DNA of 5,155 nucleotides from Pseudomonadota bacterium (GTDB lineage Bacteria; Pseudomonadota; Gammaproteobacteria; Burkholderiales; Burkholderiaceae_C): NCBI GenBank assembly GCA_030918015.1, contig JAUPTP010000223.1, forward strand, positions 1-5,155. The letters are read 5' to 3'. Positions 1-5,155 of this stretch are shown piece after piece (within the stretch, counting starts at the first letter, position 1; every line of letters starts with the position of its first letter). Position numbers and translations under genes: made by a program. The notes under the pieces are model-generated. The model had not been told where the DNA came from, did not search any database, and worked only from the letters and a program-made list of their open reading frames with translations.

Positions 1-898
1 GAATCTGCACCTCGCCGGAACTCACCCGCGCGAACAGCTCGTCGGCCATCGCCTGGGTGGTCTCGCGGGTGGCCAGGTGGGTGAACAGCGTCGGGCGCGT
101 CAGGTGCAGCGAGCCCTTGGCCGCCAGCACGCCGAGGTTCACCGGCGGCACCGGCCCGGAGGCATTGCCGAAGCTGGCCATCAGGCCGAAGGGCTCCAGG
201 CAGTCGAGCGAGCCCTCGAAGGTGTCCTGGCCGATCGAGTCGTAGACCGCACGCACGCCGCGCCCGCCGGTGATCTCGCGCACCCGGGCGACGAAGTCCT
301 CGCTGCGGTAGTCGATGGCGAACTCGGCGCCATGCGCGAGCGCCAGGCGGCATTTCTCGGCGCCGCCGGCGGTGCCGATCAGCCGCAGGCCCAGCGCGCG
401 CGCCCACTGGCAGGCGATCAGGCCGACGCCGCCGGCCGCCGCATGCCACAGCACGAAGTCGCCTGGCTGCAGCCCGCCCTGCGGCTGGGTGCGCCGCAGC
501 AGGTACTGCACCGTCAGGCCCTTGAGCATCATCGCAGCGCCCGTCTCGAAGTCGACGCCGTCGGGCAGCACCACCACCGAGCGCGCCGGCATCACCCGCA
601 GCTCGCAGTAGCTGCCCGGCGGCTGGCTGGCATAGGCGACACGGTCGCCGGGCTGCAGATGGCTCACGCCGGCGCCGACCGCCTCGACCACGCCGGCGCC
701 CTCCATGCCCAGCGTCAGCGGCAGCGGGTTGGCATACAGGCCGGTGCGCTGGTAGATGTCGATGAAGTTGACGCCGACGGCGTGGTGGCGGATGCGCACC
801 TCGCCGGGGCCGGGATCGCCGACCTCCAGCTCGACGAGCTGCATCGCTTCGGGGCCGCCGAACTGGCGGATCTGGATCGCGCGGGTCATCGCCGACAT
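1..898 (-). CDS. qor: Quinone oxidoreductase (Qor-like, zinc-independent MDR family), C-terminus cut by window edge
   Basis: Translating the minus strand from 898 gives 299 residues with no stop before the left edge. Relatives are about 325 residues, so roughly 25 C-terminal residues are missing. The protein opens with the GroES-like fold (RQFGGPEAMQLVE near residues 11-23, then VGVNFIDIYQRTGLY near 41-55), followed by LGMEGAGVVEAVG (63-75). The nucleotide-binding Rossmann domain carries the glycine motif AAAGGVG at about 153-159. These features are typical of NADPH:quinone reductases, soluble enzymes that reduce quinones or related enones with NADPH. The Cys/His zinc ligands of true alcohol dehydrogenases are not in their usual places. 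The start at 898 is favoured by an AGGAG six bases upstream; a second in-frame ATG lies at 889. The gene is divergent from the transporter at 1025. The family is clear, but the physiological substrate is not. Confidence 0.93.
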   Translation of the reverse strand, partial: MSAMTRAIQIRQFGGPEAMQLVELEVGDPGPGEVRIRHHAVGVNFIDIYQRTGLYANPLPLTLGMEGAGVVEAVGAGVSHLQPGDRVAYASQPPGSYCELRVMPARSVVVLPDGVDFETGAAMMLKGLTVQYLLRRTQPQGGLQPGDFVLWHAAAGGVGLIACQWARALGLRLIGTAGGAEKCRLALAHGAEFAIDYRSEDFVARVREITGGRGVRAVYDSIGQDTFEGSLDCLEPFGLMASFGNASGPVPPVNLGVLAAKGSLHLTRPTLFTHLATRETTQAMADELFARVSSGEVQI

Positions 899-1024
899 TC
901 GTGTCTCCTGGATCGGTGCTGCGGTGCACGGCGCTCAAGCTTACGGGATCTGGCCCGCCCCTGCCGTCCACCGCACGACCGTGCTTTTGCGCGGGTAGGA
1001 TGCGGGACCTCATGAAGGAGCCCC
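899..1024. promoter_or_regulatory. Divergent intergenic region between qor and the first DMT transporter gene
   Basis: This 126-base gap must hold the promoters of both flanking genes if each is expressed on its own. Visible elements are a possible plus-strand -10 box TAGGAT at 996-1001, without a convincing -35 box, and a small inverted repeat GCACG-AC-CGTGC at 973-984 just upstream of it, which could be an operator half-site pair. The ribosome binding sites are clear: AAGGAG at 1015-1020 for the plus gene, and AGGAG about six bases before the minus-strand start at 898. No good minus-strand promoter was recognised. The promoter assignments are inference. Confidence 0.35.
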
Positions 1025-1972
1025 ATGACCGCGCTGACGCCCCGCCTCCTGCTGATGCTGACGCTGCCGCCCCTGCTGTGGGCGGGCAATGCGGTGGTCG
1101 GGCGCATGACGGTGCCCCATGTGCCGCCGCTGCTGCTCAACGCGATCCGCTGGGCGCTGGTGCTGCTGGTGCTGCTGGTGATCGGACGGCGCGCCCTCGC
1201 CACGCCGCAGGCGCGGGCCGACATCGCCGCGCGCTGGCGCCATCTGGCGCTGGTCGGGCTGCTGGGCGTCGGAGCCTACAACGCGCTGCAGTATGTGGCG
1301 CTGACCACCTCGACCCCGATCAACGTCACGCTGATCGCCGCGAGCATGCCGCTGTGGATGCTGCTGATCGGCGCGATCTTCTTCGCCGAGCGGCCGCGGC
1401 GCGGCCAGATGATCGGCGCGGCGCTGTCGCTCGCCGGGGTGGCGGTGGTGCTCGGCCGGGGCGATCCGCGCACGCTGGCCCAGGTCCACTTCGTCCAGGG
1501 CGATCTCTTCATGCTGGCCGCGGCCGCGAGCTGGTCGGGCTACAGCTGGCTCCTGGTGCGCCCGCCGGCCTCGATGCGTGGCGAGTCCCGGCCGCAGGTC
1601 ACCGGTGCGGACGGCCAGCGCCGCCCCTGGGACTGGCATGAATTCCTGCTGGTGCAGACGCTCTTCGGCCTGGTCTGGGCTTCCGGTGCGGCCGGCGTGG
1701 AAGCCTTGGCGCTGCCGCGCTCGCCCGAGTGGTCGCTGGCGGTGTTCGCCGCGATCGCCTACATCGTCGTCGGGCCGTCGCTGGTGGCCTACGGGCTGTG
1801 GGGCCGGGCGGTGGCTGCGGTGGGGCCGACCACCGCCGGGCTGTTCGTCAACCTGACGCCGCTGTTCGCCGCGCTGCTGTCGACCGCGCTGCTGGGCGAG
1901 GCGCCGCACCTGTACCACGCGGCGGCCTTCGTGCTGATCGTCGCCGGCATCGTGGTGTCGTCAAGGCGCTGA
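1025..1972 (+). CDS. EamA/DMT-superfamily membrane transporter (first copy)
   Basis: This gene encodes 315 residues, a normal length for the drug/metabolite transporter superfamily. These are inner-membrane proteins with ten helices built from two EamA repeats. Repeat one spans about residues 8-143 and contains the characteristic opening PPLLWAGNAVVGR (15-27), the NALQYVAL...TLIAASMPLWMLLIGAIFFAER run (86-123) and a glycine-rich fifth helix. Repeat two spans about 157-313, with GPTTAGLFVNLTPLFAALLSTALLGE (267-292) repeating the helix 3/4 signature. A hydrophilic insertion at about 181-205, rich in Arg, Gln and Trp, separates helices 6 and 7 and is longer than usual. The ATG at 1025 follows AAGGAG with a short four-base gap. 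Members export amino acids, metabolites or drugs, and the substrate cannot be read from sequence. The gene converges on the second transporter gene. Confidence 0.92.
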   Translation: MTALTPRLLLMLTLPPLLWAGNAVVGRMTVPHVPPLLLNAIRWALVLLVLLVIGRRALATPQARADIAARWRHLALVGLLGVGAYNALQYVALTTSTPINVTLIAASMPLWMLLIGAIFFAERPRRGQMIGAALSLAGVAVVLGRGDPRTLAQVHFVQGDLFMLAAAASWSGYSWLLVRPPASMRGESRPQVTGADGQRRPWDWHEFLLVQTLFGLVWASGAAGVEALALPRSPEWSLAVFAAIAYIVVGPSLVAYGLWGRAVAAVGPTTAGLFVNLTPLFAALLSTALLGEAPHLYHAAAFVLIVAGIVVSSRR

Positions 1973-1991
1973 GCGCGGCCGCCTCAGCGCC
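1965..1991. terminator. Perfect inverted repeat between convergent transporter genes; candidate bidirectional terminator
   Basis: GGCGCTGAG at 1965-1973 is exactly complementary to CTCAGCGCC at 1983-1991, giving a 9-bp GC-rich stem with a 9-base loop that is itself mostly the palindrome GCGGCCGC (1975-1982). The stop codon of the plus-strand gene (1970-1972) lies in the left arm, and the stop of the minus-strand gene (1984-1986) lies at the matching place in the right arm. No T-run follows on either side, so it is not a canonical intrinsic terminator. A role in ending or stabilising both convergent transcripts is inferred from position and symmetry. Confidence 0.5.
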
Positions 1992-2910
1992 AGCGCGCCA
2001 GCAGCGCCACGCCCGCCAGCACCAGCACCGTGCCGGCGACGATCCACGGCGTCATCGGCTCGCCGAGGATGACGATGCCCATCAGGATGGTGCTCATCGG
2101 CCCGACCAGACCGGTCTGCGCCGCCAGCGCCGCGCCCAGCCGCTCGATGCCCATCATCACCAGGATGACCGGCGCGAAGGTGCAGGCGGTGGCATTGAGC
2201 AGCGACAGCCACAGCACCGGCTCCGGCACCGTCAGCACCGATGCCACCGGGCGCAGCAGCAGGAACTGGCCGATGCACAGCAGACAGGCCACCGTGGTCG
2301 CCAGCCCGGTCAGCCGCAGCGAACCCAGGCGCTGCACCTCCTGGCCGCTCTGGACCAGATAGACCGCATAGCTCAGCGCGCTGCCGAAGACCAGCAGCGC
2401 CCCCAGCCCGACGTTCGGGCCCAGGTCGCTCAGCTCGTGGCCGAAGACCAGCATCACGCCGCTGTAGCTGACCGCCAGCGCCAGCAGCTGCCGCGTGCTC
2501 ACCTTGCGGCCATGCAGCAGCACGCCCAGGAACAGCACCAGCGTCGGGTTGAGATAGAGAATGAGGCGCTCGAGACTGGCGCTGATGTAGGCCAGGCCGA
2601 GAAAGTCGAGAAAGCTGGCGAGGTAGTAGCCCGAGAAGCCCAGGCCCAGCACCGCGCCCCAGTCGCGCCGGGTCAAGGCCGGCCGCCCCCGCCCCGACCA
2701 CCAGGCCAGCGCCAGGAAGAGAGGCAGCGCGAACAGCATGCGCAGCATCAGCACCGTCACCGCATCGACGCCATGACGGTAGGCCAGCTTGACGATGATC
2801 GCCTTGCCGGAGAAGGCGATCGAGCCGATCAGCGCGAAGGCCAGACCGGGCCAGAGCACGGGGCGGGCCGGAGCCATCACAGCCCCGGCCGTCCGAGAGG
2901 AAGGATTCAT
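1984..2910 (-). CDS. EamA/DMT-superfamily membrane transporter (second, divergent copy)
   Basis: This gene encodes 308 residues with the two-repeat, ten-helix plan of the EamA family. Helix 1 is about residues 20-40 (GLAFALIGSIAFSGKAIIVKLAY), followed by LMLRMLFALPLFLALAWW (54-71), LGLGFSGYYLASFLDFLGLAYISASLERLILYLNPTLVLFLGVLLHGRK (88-136) for helices 3-4, and in repeat two AALAAQTGLVGPMSTILMGIVILGEP (260-285). The protein ends in a short positive tail, LARWR. The sequence differs enough from the neighbouring transporter that a recent tandem duplication is unlikely. The start is uncertain: the ATG at 2910 has no visible ribosome binding site and abuts a hairpin, while an in-frame ATG at 2877 (residue 12) would still leave helix 1 intact. 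It lies 39 bases downstream of the Roadblock gene on the same strand, so it may be co-transcribed. The substrate is unknown. Confidence 0.9.
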   Translation of the reverse strand: MNPSSRTAGAVMAPARPVLWPGLAFALIGSIAFSGKAIIVKLAYRHGVDAVTVLMLRMLFALPLFLALAWWSGRGRPALTRRDWGAVLGLGFSGYYLASFLDFLGLAYISASLERLILYLNPTLVLFLGVLLHGRKVSTRQLLALAVSYSGVMLVFGHELSDLGPNVGLGALLVFGSALSYAVYLVQSGQEVQRLGSLRLTGLATTVACLLCIGQFLLLRPVASVLTVPEPVLWLSLLNATACTFAPVILVMMGIERLGAALAAQTGLVGPMSTILMGIVILGEPMTPWIVAGTVLVLAGVALLARWR

Positions 2911-2936
2911 CGTCGCGGATTCTAGGACCCGCGACG
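2911..2936 (-). terminator. GC-rich hairpin between the Roadblock gene and the transporter gene
   Basis: CGTCGCGG at 2911-2918 and CCGCGACG at 2929-2936 form a perfect 8-bp stem with a 10-base loop (2919-2928). On the minus strand the stem starts 13 bases after the Roadblock stop codon and ends at the base directly before the ATG at 2910. There is no T-run, so it is at best a non-canonical terminator. It could instead block ribosome access to the 2910 start, or favour use of the ATG at 2877. The structure is seen in the sequence; its role is inference. Confidence 0.4.
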
Positions 2937-2949
2937 CCAGGACATCGGA

Positions 2950-3309
2950 TCAGAACTGCAGGTCGCGGTCGATGTCGGTCACCTTGCGGCGGGCCAGGGC
3001 CAGGTTCGCACGGGCCTTGTCCAGCACGAAGTAGAAGAACATGCCTTCCTGGCGGGTGCACGGGCGCAGGATGTGGTACTGCTTGCCCAGGGTGATCAGC
3101 AGGTCTTCGATGCGGTCGTTCAGATTGAGCAGCTTCATCGTGCGCAGCTTGGCGCGCATCACCTCGGTGTTGCCCCCCGCGGCGACTTCCAGATCGACGC
3201 CCGAGCCGATCGAGCCGAGCATCATGCCGCTCTCGGAGTCGACCAGTGCGGCGCACATCGCGCCATCGACGGTCATCAGTTGTTCCAGGCTCTGCTTGAT
3301 GGTGGACAT
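2950..3309 (-). CDS. Roadblock/LC7-domain protein, MglB-like partner of the adjacent GTPase
   Basis: This gene encodes 119 residues that form a single Roadblock/LC7 domain, the usual size for the family. The N-terminal helix (IKQSLEQLMTVDGAMCAALVD, about 4-24) leads into the strand pair SGMMLGSIGSG (27-37). A long central helix (about 43-62) is followed by DLLITLGKQYHILRP (69-83) and MFFYFVLDKARANLALARRKV (90-110), the strand-helix ending typical of these proteins. Roadblock proteins dimerise and bind small Ras-like GTPases, as GTPase-activating proteins (MglB) or scaffolds. Here the GTPase gene lies just upstream on the same strand, which supports that pairing. The start at 3309 is chosen because AAGGA stands eight bases before it. 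The reading frame stays open further upstream to 3705, but that stretch overlaps the GTPase gene and does not look like a Roadblock protein. The protein is probably cytoplasmic; its exact role is inferred from context. Confidence 0.88.
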   Translation of the reverse strand: MSTIKQSLEQLMTVDGAMCAALVDSESGMMLGSIGSGVDLEVAAGGNTEVMRAKLRTMKLLNLNDRIEDLLITLGKQYHILRPCTRQEGMFFYFVLDKARANLALARRKVTDIDRDLQF

Positions 3310-3431
3310 AGTCAGGTTCCTTCCGTGGTCAATGTCAACGTGTTGAAGAAGCGGAAAAAAAGAGAGCGAAGGAGACAGCGCGACGCTCGGGCCTCGTGGG
3401 CGGTGTCGGCGCCGACGCTGGCTGGATCGGC
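3310..3431 (-). other. Intra-operon gap with palindrome and possible weak terminator or attenuator
   Basis: The 122 bases between the GTPase stop and the Roadblock start are long for an otherwise compact cluster. They contain the perfect 12-base palindrome GTCGGCGCCGAC (3405-3416). Further along the transcript, GAGCG (3364-3368) can pair with CGCTC (3384-3388), and on the minus strand a run of seven T (plus-strand A at 3355-3361) follows two bases later. This layout resembles a weak intrinsic terminator with a short five-pair stem and a 15-base loop. It could reduce read-through into the Roadblock gene. The ribosome binding site of that gene lies at the end of the gap. Confidence 0.35.
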
Positions 3432-4010
3432 TCATGCCGTGCGCCTTCCCGATCGATGCTGGACAGTCATGCCCAGCCCCGCTCGGTTGCGCGCCTCGAC
3501 TTGCGCCAGCACGCAGTCGATCAACATCAGGACCTGGTCGCGCTCGCGCACATCCACCGGCAGCACCGGGAACACGCGACCACGCCGCGTCAGCTCGTCG
3601 GTGAAGACCTGCAGCCCCGGCTCCGGATGGCTGTCGGTGCGACCGATGCCGATCACGCAGGCGGTGTGCTCGAGCTGCTCGGCGAAGGCATCCAGGTAGA
3701 GGCACAGGTCCGCCAGGGGATCCGGTCGCGAGTTGTCGACCAGGATGACCAGCGCCATCGCCTTGTGGGCGAGGATCGGCCAGAGAAAATCGAAGCGGGT
3801 CTGCCCTGGCGTGCCAAACAGCCGCACCCGGATCAAGTCCGCGATCACCACCTCGCCATAGTCCATGCCCACCGTGGTGCGGGCCTTGGCGATCGAGGGA
3901 TCACGATTGGGCACATCGGTGACCACCGGTGGGGTATCGCTGATCGCAGCGATGGCGGTGGTCTTGCCCGCCCCCGGCGTGCCAGTGAAAACAATCTTGC
4001 AGTCACGCAT
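3432..4010 (-). CDS. Small Ras/MglA-like GTPase (COG2229-type) with altered G3 and G4 motifs
   Basis: This gene encodes 192 residues, the size of a single small GTPase domain. The N-terminus KIVFTGTPGAGKTT contains the P-loop GTPGAGKT at residues 10-17, which binds the nucleotide phosphates. TTVGMDYG (45-52) supplies the switch I threonine. The G3 region reads LFGTPGQTRF (64-73): the usual Asp of DxxGQ is Gly, while the Gly and catalytic-type Gln are kept; MglA proteins likewise have a non-Asp residue there. The base-recognition motif NKxD appears as GRTD (123-126), so only the Asp remains and guanine preference is not certain. No membrane anchor is seen. The start is set at the ATG 4010, which matches where family members begin; a GTG directly before it at 4013 is an alternative. 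Neither has a clear ribosome binding site, and the upstream stop is only 17 bases away, so translation is probably coupled to the preceding gene. The next gene encodes a Roadblock protein, the classical partner. Confidence 0.88.
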   Translation of the reverse strand: MRDCKIVFTGTPGAGKTTAIAAISDTPPVVTDVPNRDPSIAKARTTVGMDYGEVVIADLIRVRLFGTPGQTRFDFLWPILAHKAMALVILVDNSRPDPLADLCLYLDAFAEQLEHTACVIGIGRTDSHPEPGLQVFTDELTRRGRVFPVLPVDVRERDQVLMLIDCVLAQVEARNRAGLGMTVQHRSGRRTA

Positions 4011-4027
4011 CACGAGGGGCGAAGAAT

Positions 4028-4894
4028 TCAGTTTCCGATGCCGAGTCGGCGTCGGATCAGACCAAAGAGGCTGTCCGGCACCGGCTCGGCGGCAGAAGAA
4101 TCACTGGGCTGGGCGGTCTTGTCTTTCGCCACGAAGTCCGGAGGCAGGACCTCGAGCAGATCGGCGCCGTGCATCGCCTGCAGAAAGGCATCGACCTCGG
4201 CGGCCGGCAGGCCCGACAGCGCCAGCAGGTCGTCTCGCTCCAGGGCCGTGGCCGAGATCTGACTGGCCAGCCGGTTGTGGCTTTTTCCACCCGTCAACTG
4301 CACGGGATCCGGCCAGCGGCGCAGCTTGACGCGCGCGCCCGGCCCCAGTTCCAGGGGGGCGCGAGACGGAATGTCGTTCGTGGCCTCATCCGTCTTCGGC
4401 GAGGGAGAGGGCTCGCGCGAGGGCTCGGCAGCGGGTGCGGCCATCACGGGCTCCGGCTCCACCGCCTCTGCCCGGGCCCTCTCGGCTGGCACCGTGATCA
4501 CCGGCTCGGCAACAGGCTCGGGGACAGGGGCGACACGTCGCAGCGCCAAGGTGTCCAGCAGGTCCGGCTCCAGCTGCTGCAGCAGCGCCGCCACCTCCTC
4601 GAACTGCAGCGGCCGCACCAGCACCGGCGCCGGAGCGCCCTCCACCTCCTGGGACTGCGCAGCGATGCGCAGCCTCACCATGCCCGGGCCCTCGACCCCA
4701 TCGCCCGGATCCTGCGCCGACACCGGCATCACGAGCAGATCGACCGACCCCGCGTCGGTCACGGCCCAGTCGGCCGCAAGACGCCCCTTGAGCAGGGTCG
4801 TGAACAGTTTCAGCGCACCTGCGTCTGCATCACGCAACTGCCAAGTCCGCATGAACAGCGTGGGGCGAAAGGGAGACTGAGCAGAATCCGTCAT
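4028..4894 (-). CDS. Unrecognised multidomain protein, first gene of the GTPase/Roadblock cluster
   Basis: This gene encodes 288 residues of a family I do not recognise. Three parts are visible. Residues about 11-115 look like a compact alpha/beta domain: strand TLFMRTWQL, helix ADAGALKLFTTLLKGRL, strands VDLLVMP and VRLRIAAQ, then VLVRPLQFEEVAALLQQLE (91-109), whose layout recalls the last strand and helix of response-regulator receivers, though the phosphorylation site is not evident. Residues about 120-180 are a low-complexity linker rich in Pro, Ala and Glu. Residues about 187-250 (VKLRRWPDPVQL to LERDDLLALSGLPAAEVDAFLQAMHGADLLEVL) look like a small helical or winged-helix-like domain. 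A second short linker leads to the basic tail SLFGLIRRRLGIGN. There is no signal peptide or membrane helix. The ATG at 4894 is the first good start, with a weak ribosome site; the frame continues to a TTG at 4996 through AT-rich non-coding-like DNA. Gene order makes it a candidate effector or input protein for the GTPase. Confidence 0.78.
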   Translation of the reverse strand: MTDSAQSPFRPTLFMRTWQLRDADAGALKLFTTLLKGRLAADWAVTDAGSVDLLVMPVSAQDPGDGVEGPGMVRLRIAAQSQEVEGAPAPVLVRPLQFEEVAALLQQLEPDLLDTLALRRVAPVPEPVAEPVITVPAERARAEAVEPEPVMAAPAAEPSREPSPSPKTDEATNDIPSRAPLELGPGARVKLRRWPDPVQLTGGKSHNRLASQISATALERDDLLALSGLPAAEVDAFLQAMHGADLLEVLPPDFVAKDKTAQPSDSSAAEPVPDSLFGLIRRRLGIGN

Positions 4895-5108
4895 GGAATC
4901 ATGGCCTGGTGGGTCGGCATATTCAATAATATAAATATTCCCGCAATACCGAGTTGGATTGTGTGTCGCTGCTTCCGTTTTTTCCAAGAACTTCAATTTG
5001 CAATCAGTTTATCGAGATTCATGCTCGATTACCCCAGACGCCACCGTAAATTTCGCACGGCGATCCCCAGACAAGAGGCCGCGAAAGAATCTATTTGTCA
5101 ATAAAATG
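4895..5108 (-). promoter_or_regulatory. AT-rich intergenic region, probable promoter of the GTPase/Roadblock cluster
   Basis: This stretch is markedly richer in A and T than the flanking genes, most strongly at 4919-4941. It lies directly upstream of the first gene of the cluster and downstream of a terminator, so the cluster promoter is expected here. One weak sigma-70-like candidate on the minus strand is TTGGAA (4987-4982), an 18-base spacer and CACAAT (4963-4958), each box matching four of six consensus bases. TATATT/TATTAT sequences around 4925-4935 could serve as another -10, but without a good -35. An inverted repeat ATCGAG (5011-5016) / CTCGAT (5024-5029) with a 7-base spacer is a possible operator. 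No gene was recognised in this region. Confidence 0.5.
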
Positions 5109-5137
5109 AAAAAACCGACAGATTTTCAATCTGTCGG
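5109..5137 (-). terminator. Rho-independent terminator of a minus-strand unit beyond the right edge
   Basis: CCGACAGATT at 5115-5124 pairs perfectly with AATCTGTCGG at 5128-5137, a 10-bp stem with a 3-base loop. Read on the minus strand, the hairpin is followed immediately by six T (plus-strand A at 5109-5114) and then more T-rich sequence, the classical intrinsic terminator form. It therefore ends a transcript entering from beyond base 5155 and separates it from the GTPase/Roadblock cluster. The remaining 18 bases to the window edge show no stop codon in the minus direction, so the upstream gene ends outside the window. Confidence 0.9.
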
Positions 5138-5155
5138 CCCTGATAGGAAACGAGA

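Noticed and set aside
77..1015. Long plus-strand open frame opposite the quinone oxidoreductase gene
   Set aside because: It is rich in Arg, His, Gln and Ala with no recognisable domain, and lies antisense to a clear enzyme gene; this is typical of shadow frames in GC-rich DNA.
1729..2925. 398-codon plus-strand open frame across the two transporter genes
   Set aside because: Its product is a low-complexity Gln/His/Arg-rich sequence overlapping two well-supported transporter genes.
1961..3256. 431-codon minus-strand open frame
   Set aside because: It overlaps the second transporter and the Roadblock gene in a different frame, and has an Arg/Gly/Ala-rich composition with no domain.
3333..3338. 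Perfect minus-strand TTGACA before the Roadblock gene
   Set aside because: A -10 box at normal spacing would overlap the start codon and put the transcription start inside the gene, losing the ribosome binding site.
3310..3705. N-terminal extension of the Roadblock protein to 3705
   Set aside because: The extension overlaps the GTPase gene in another frame and is unlike Roadblock proteins; a good ribosome binding site supports the start at 3309.
3396..4262. Plus-strand open frame opposite the GTPase gene
   Set aside because: It is antisense to a GTPase with an intact P-loop and shows no domain of its own.
4895..4996. N-terminal extension of the unknown protein to a TTG at 4996
   Set aside because: The codons fall in AT-rich, promoter-like DNA and the start would be a TTG; the ATG at 4894 is where coding-like composition begins.
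5096..5101. Perfect minus-strand TTGACA just after the terminator
   Set aside because: No acceptable -10 box is found 16-18 bases downstream (the sequence there is GC-rich).
4169..5104. Plus-strand open frame opposite the unknown 288-residue protein
   Set aside because: It is Arg/Gln/His-rich and low in complexity, and runs into AT-rich intergenic DNA; it is better explained as a shadow of the minus-strand gene.

Overview
The window is GC-rich throughout its coding part, with dense, tightly packed genes and mostly GC-ending codons. Protein style and gene types suggest a high-GC proteobacterium, most likely a betaproteobacterium of the Burkholderiales type. That placement is an inference from sequence character, not from a marker gene. 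No rRNA, tRNA, CRISPR array or mobile element was found.

Layout, left to right. (1) Bases 1-898, minus strand: a zinc-independent quinone oxidoreductase (Qor-like MDR family) whose C-terminus runs off the left edge. (2) Bases 899-1024: a short divergent intergenic region. (3) Bases 1025-1972, plus strand: an EamA/DMT-family ten-helix membrane transporter. (4) Bases 1984-2910, minus strand: a second, clearly different EamA/DMT transporter, convergent with the first. The two stop codons lie in opposite arms of one perfect 9-bp inverted repeat. (5) Bases 2950-4894, minus strand: a three-gene cluster. In transcription order it encodes a 288-residue protein of unknown function (possible degenerate receiver-like N-terminus, Pro/Ala/Glu-rich linker, helical C-terminal domain), a small Ras/MglA-like GTPase, and a Roadblock/LC7 protein. 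(6) Bases 4895-5155: an AT-rich intergenic stretch that probably holds the promoter of this cluster. It ends in a textbook rho-independent terminator that closes a minus-strand transcription unit lying beyond the right edge.

The most interesting part is the three-gene cluster. Small prokaryotic GTPases paired with Roadblock proteins (MglA/MglB and relatives) act as molecular switches for polarity, motility or surface functions, with the Roadblock protein usually serving as GTPase regulator or scaffold. Here the GTPase has a good P-loop but altered G3 (GTPGQ in place of DxxGQ) and G4 (GRTD in place of NKxD) motifs. It is linked to an unrecognised multidomain protein that is a natural candidate for effector or input. 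The transporter downstream of the Roadblock gene is on the same strand 39 bases away, but a GC-rich hairpin separates them, so its membership of the operon is uncertain.
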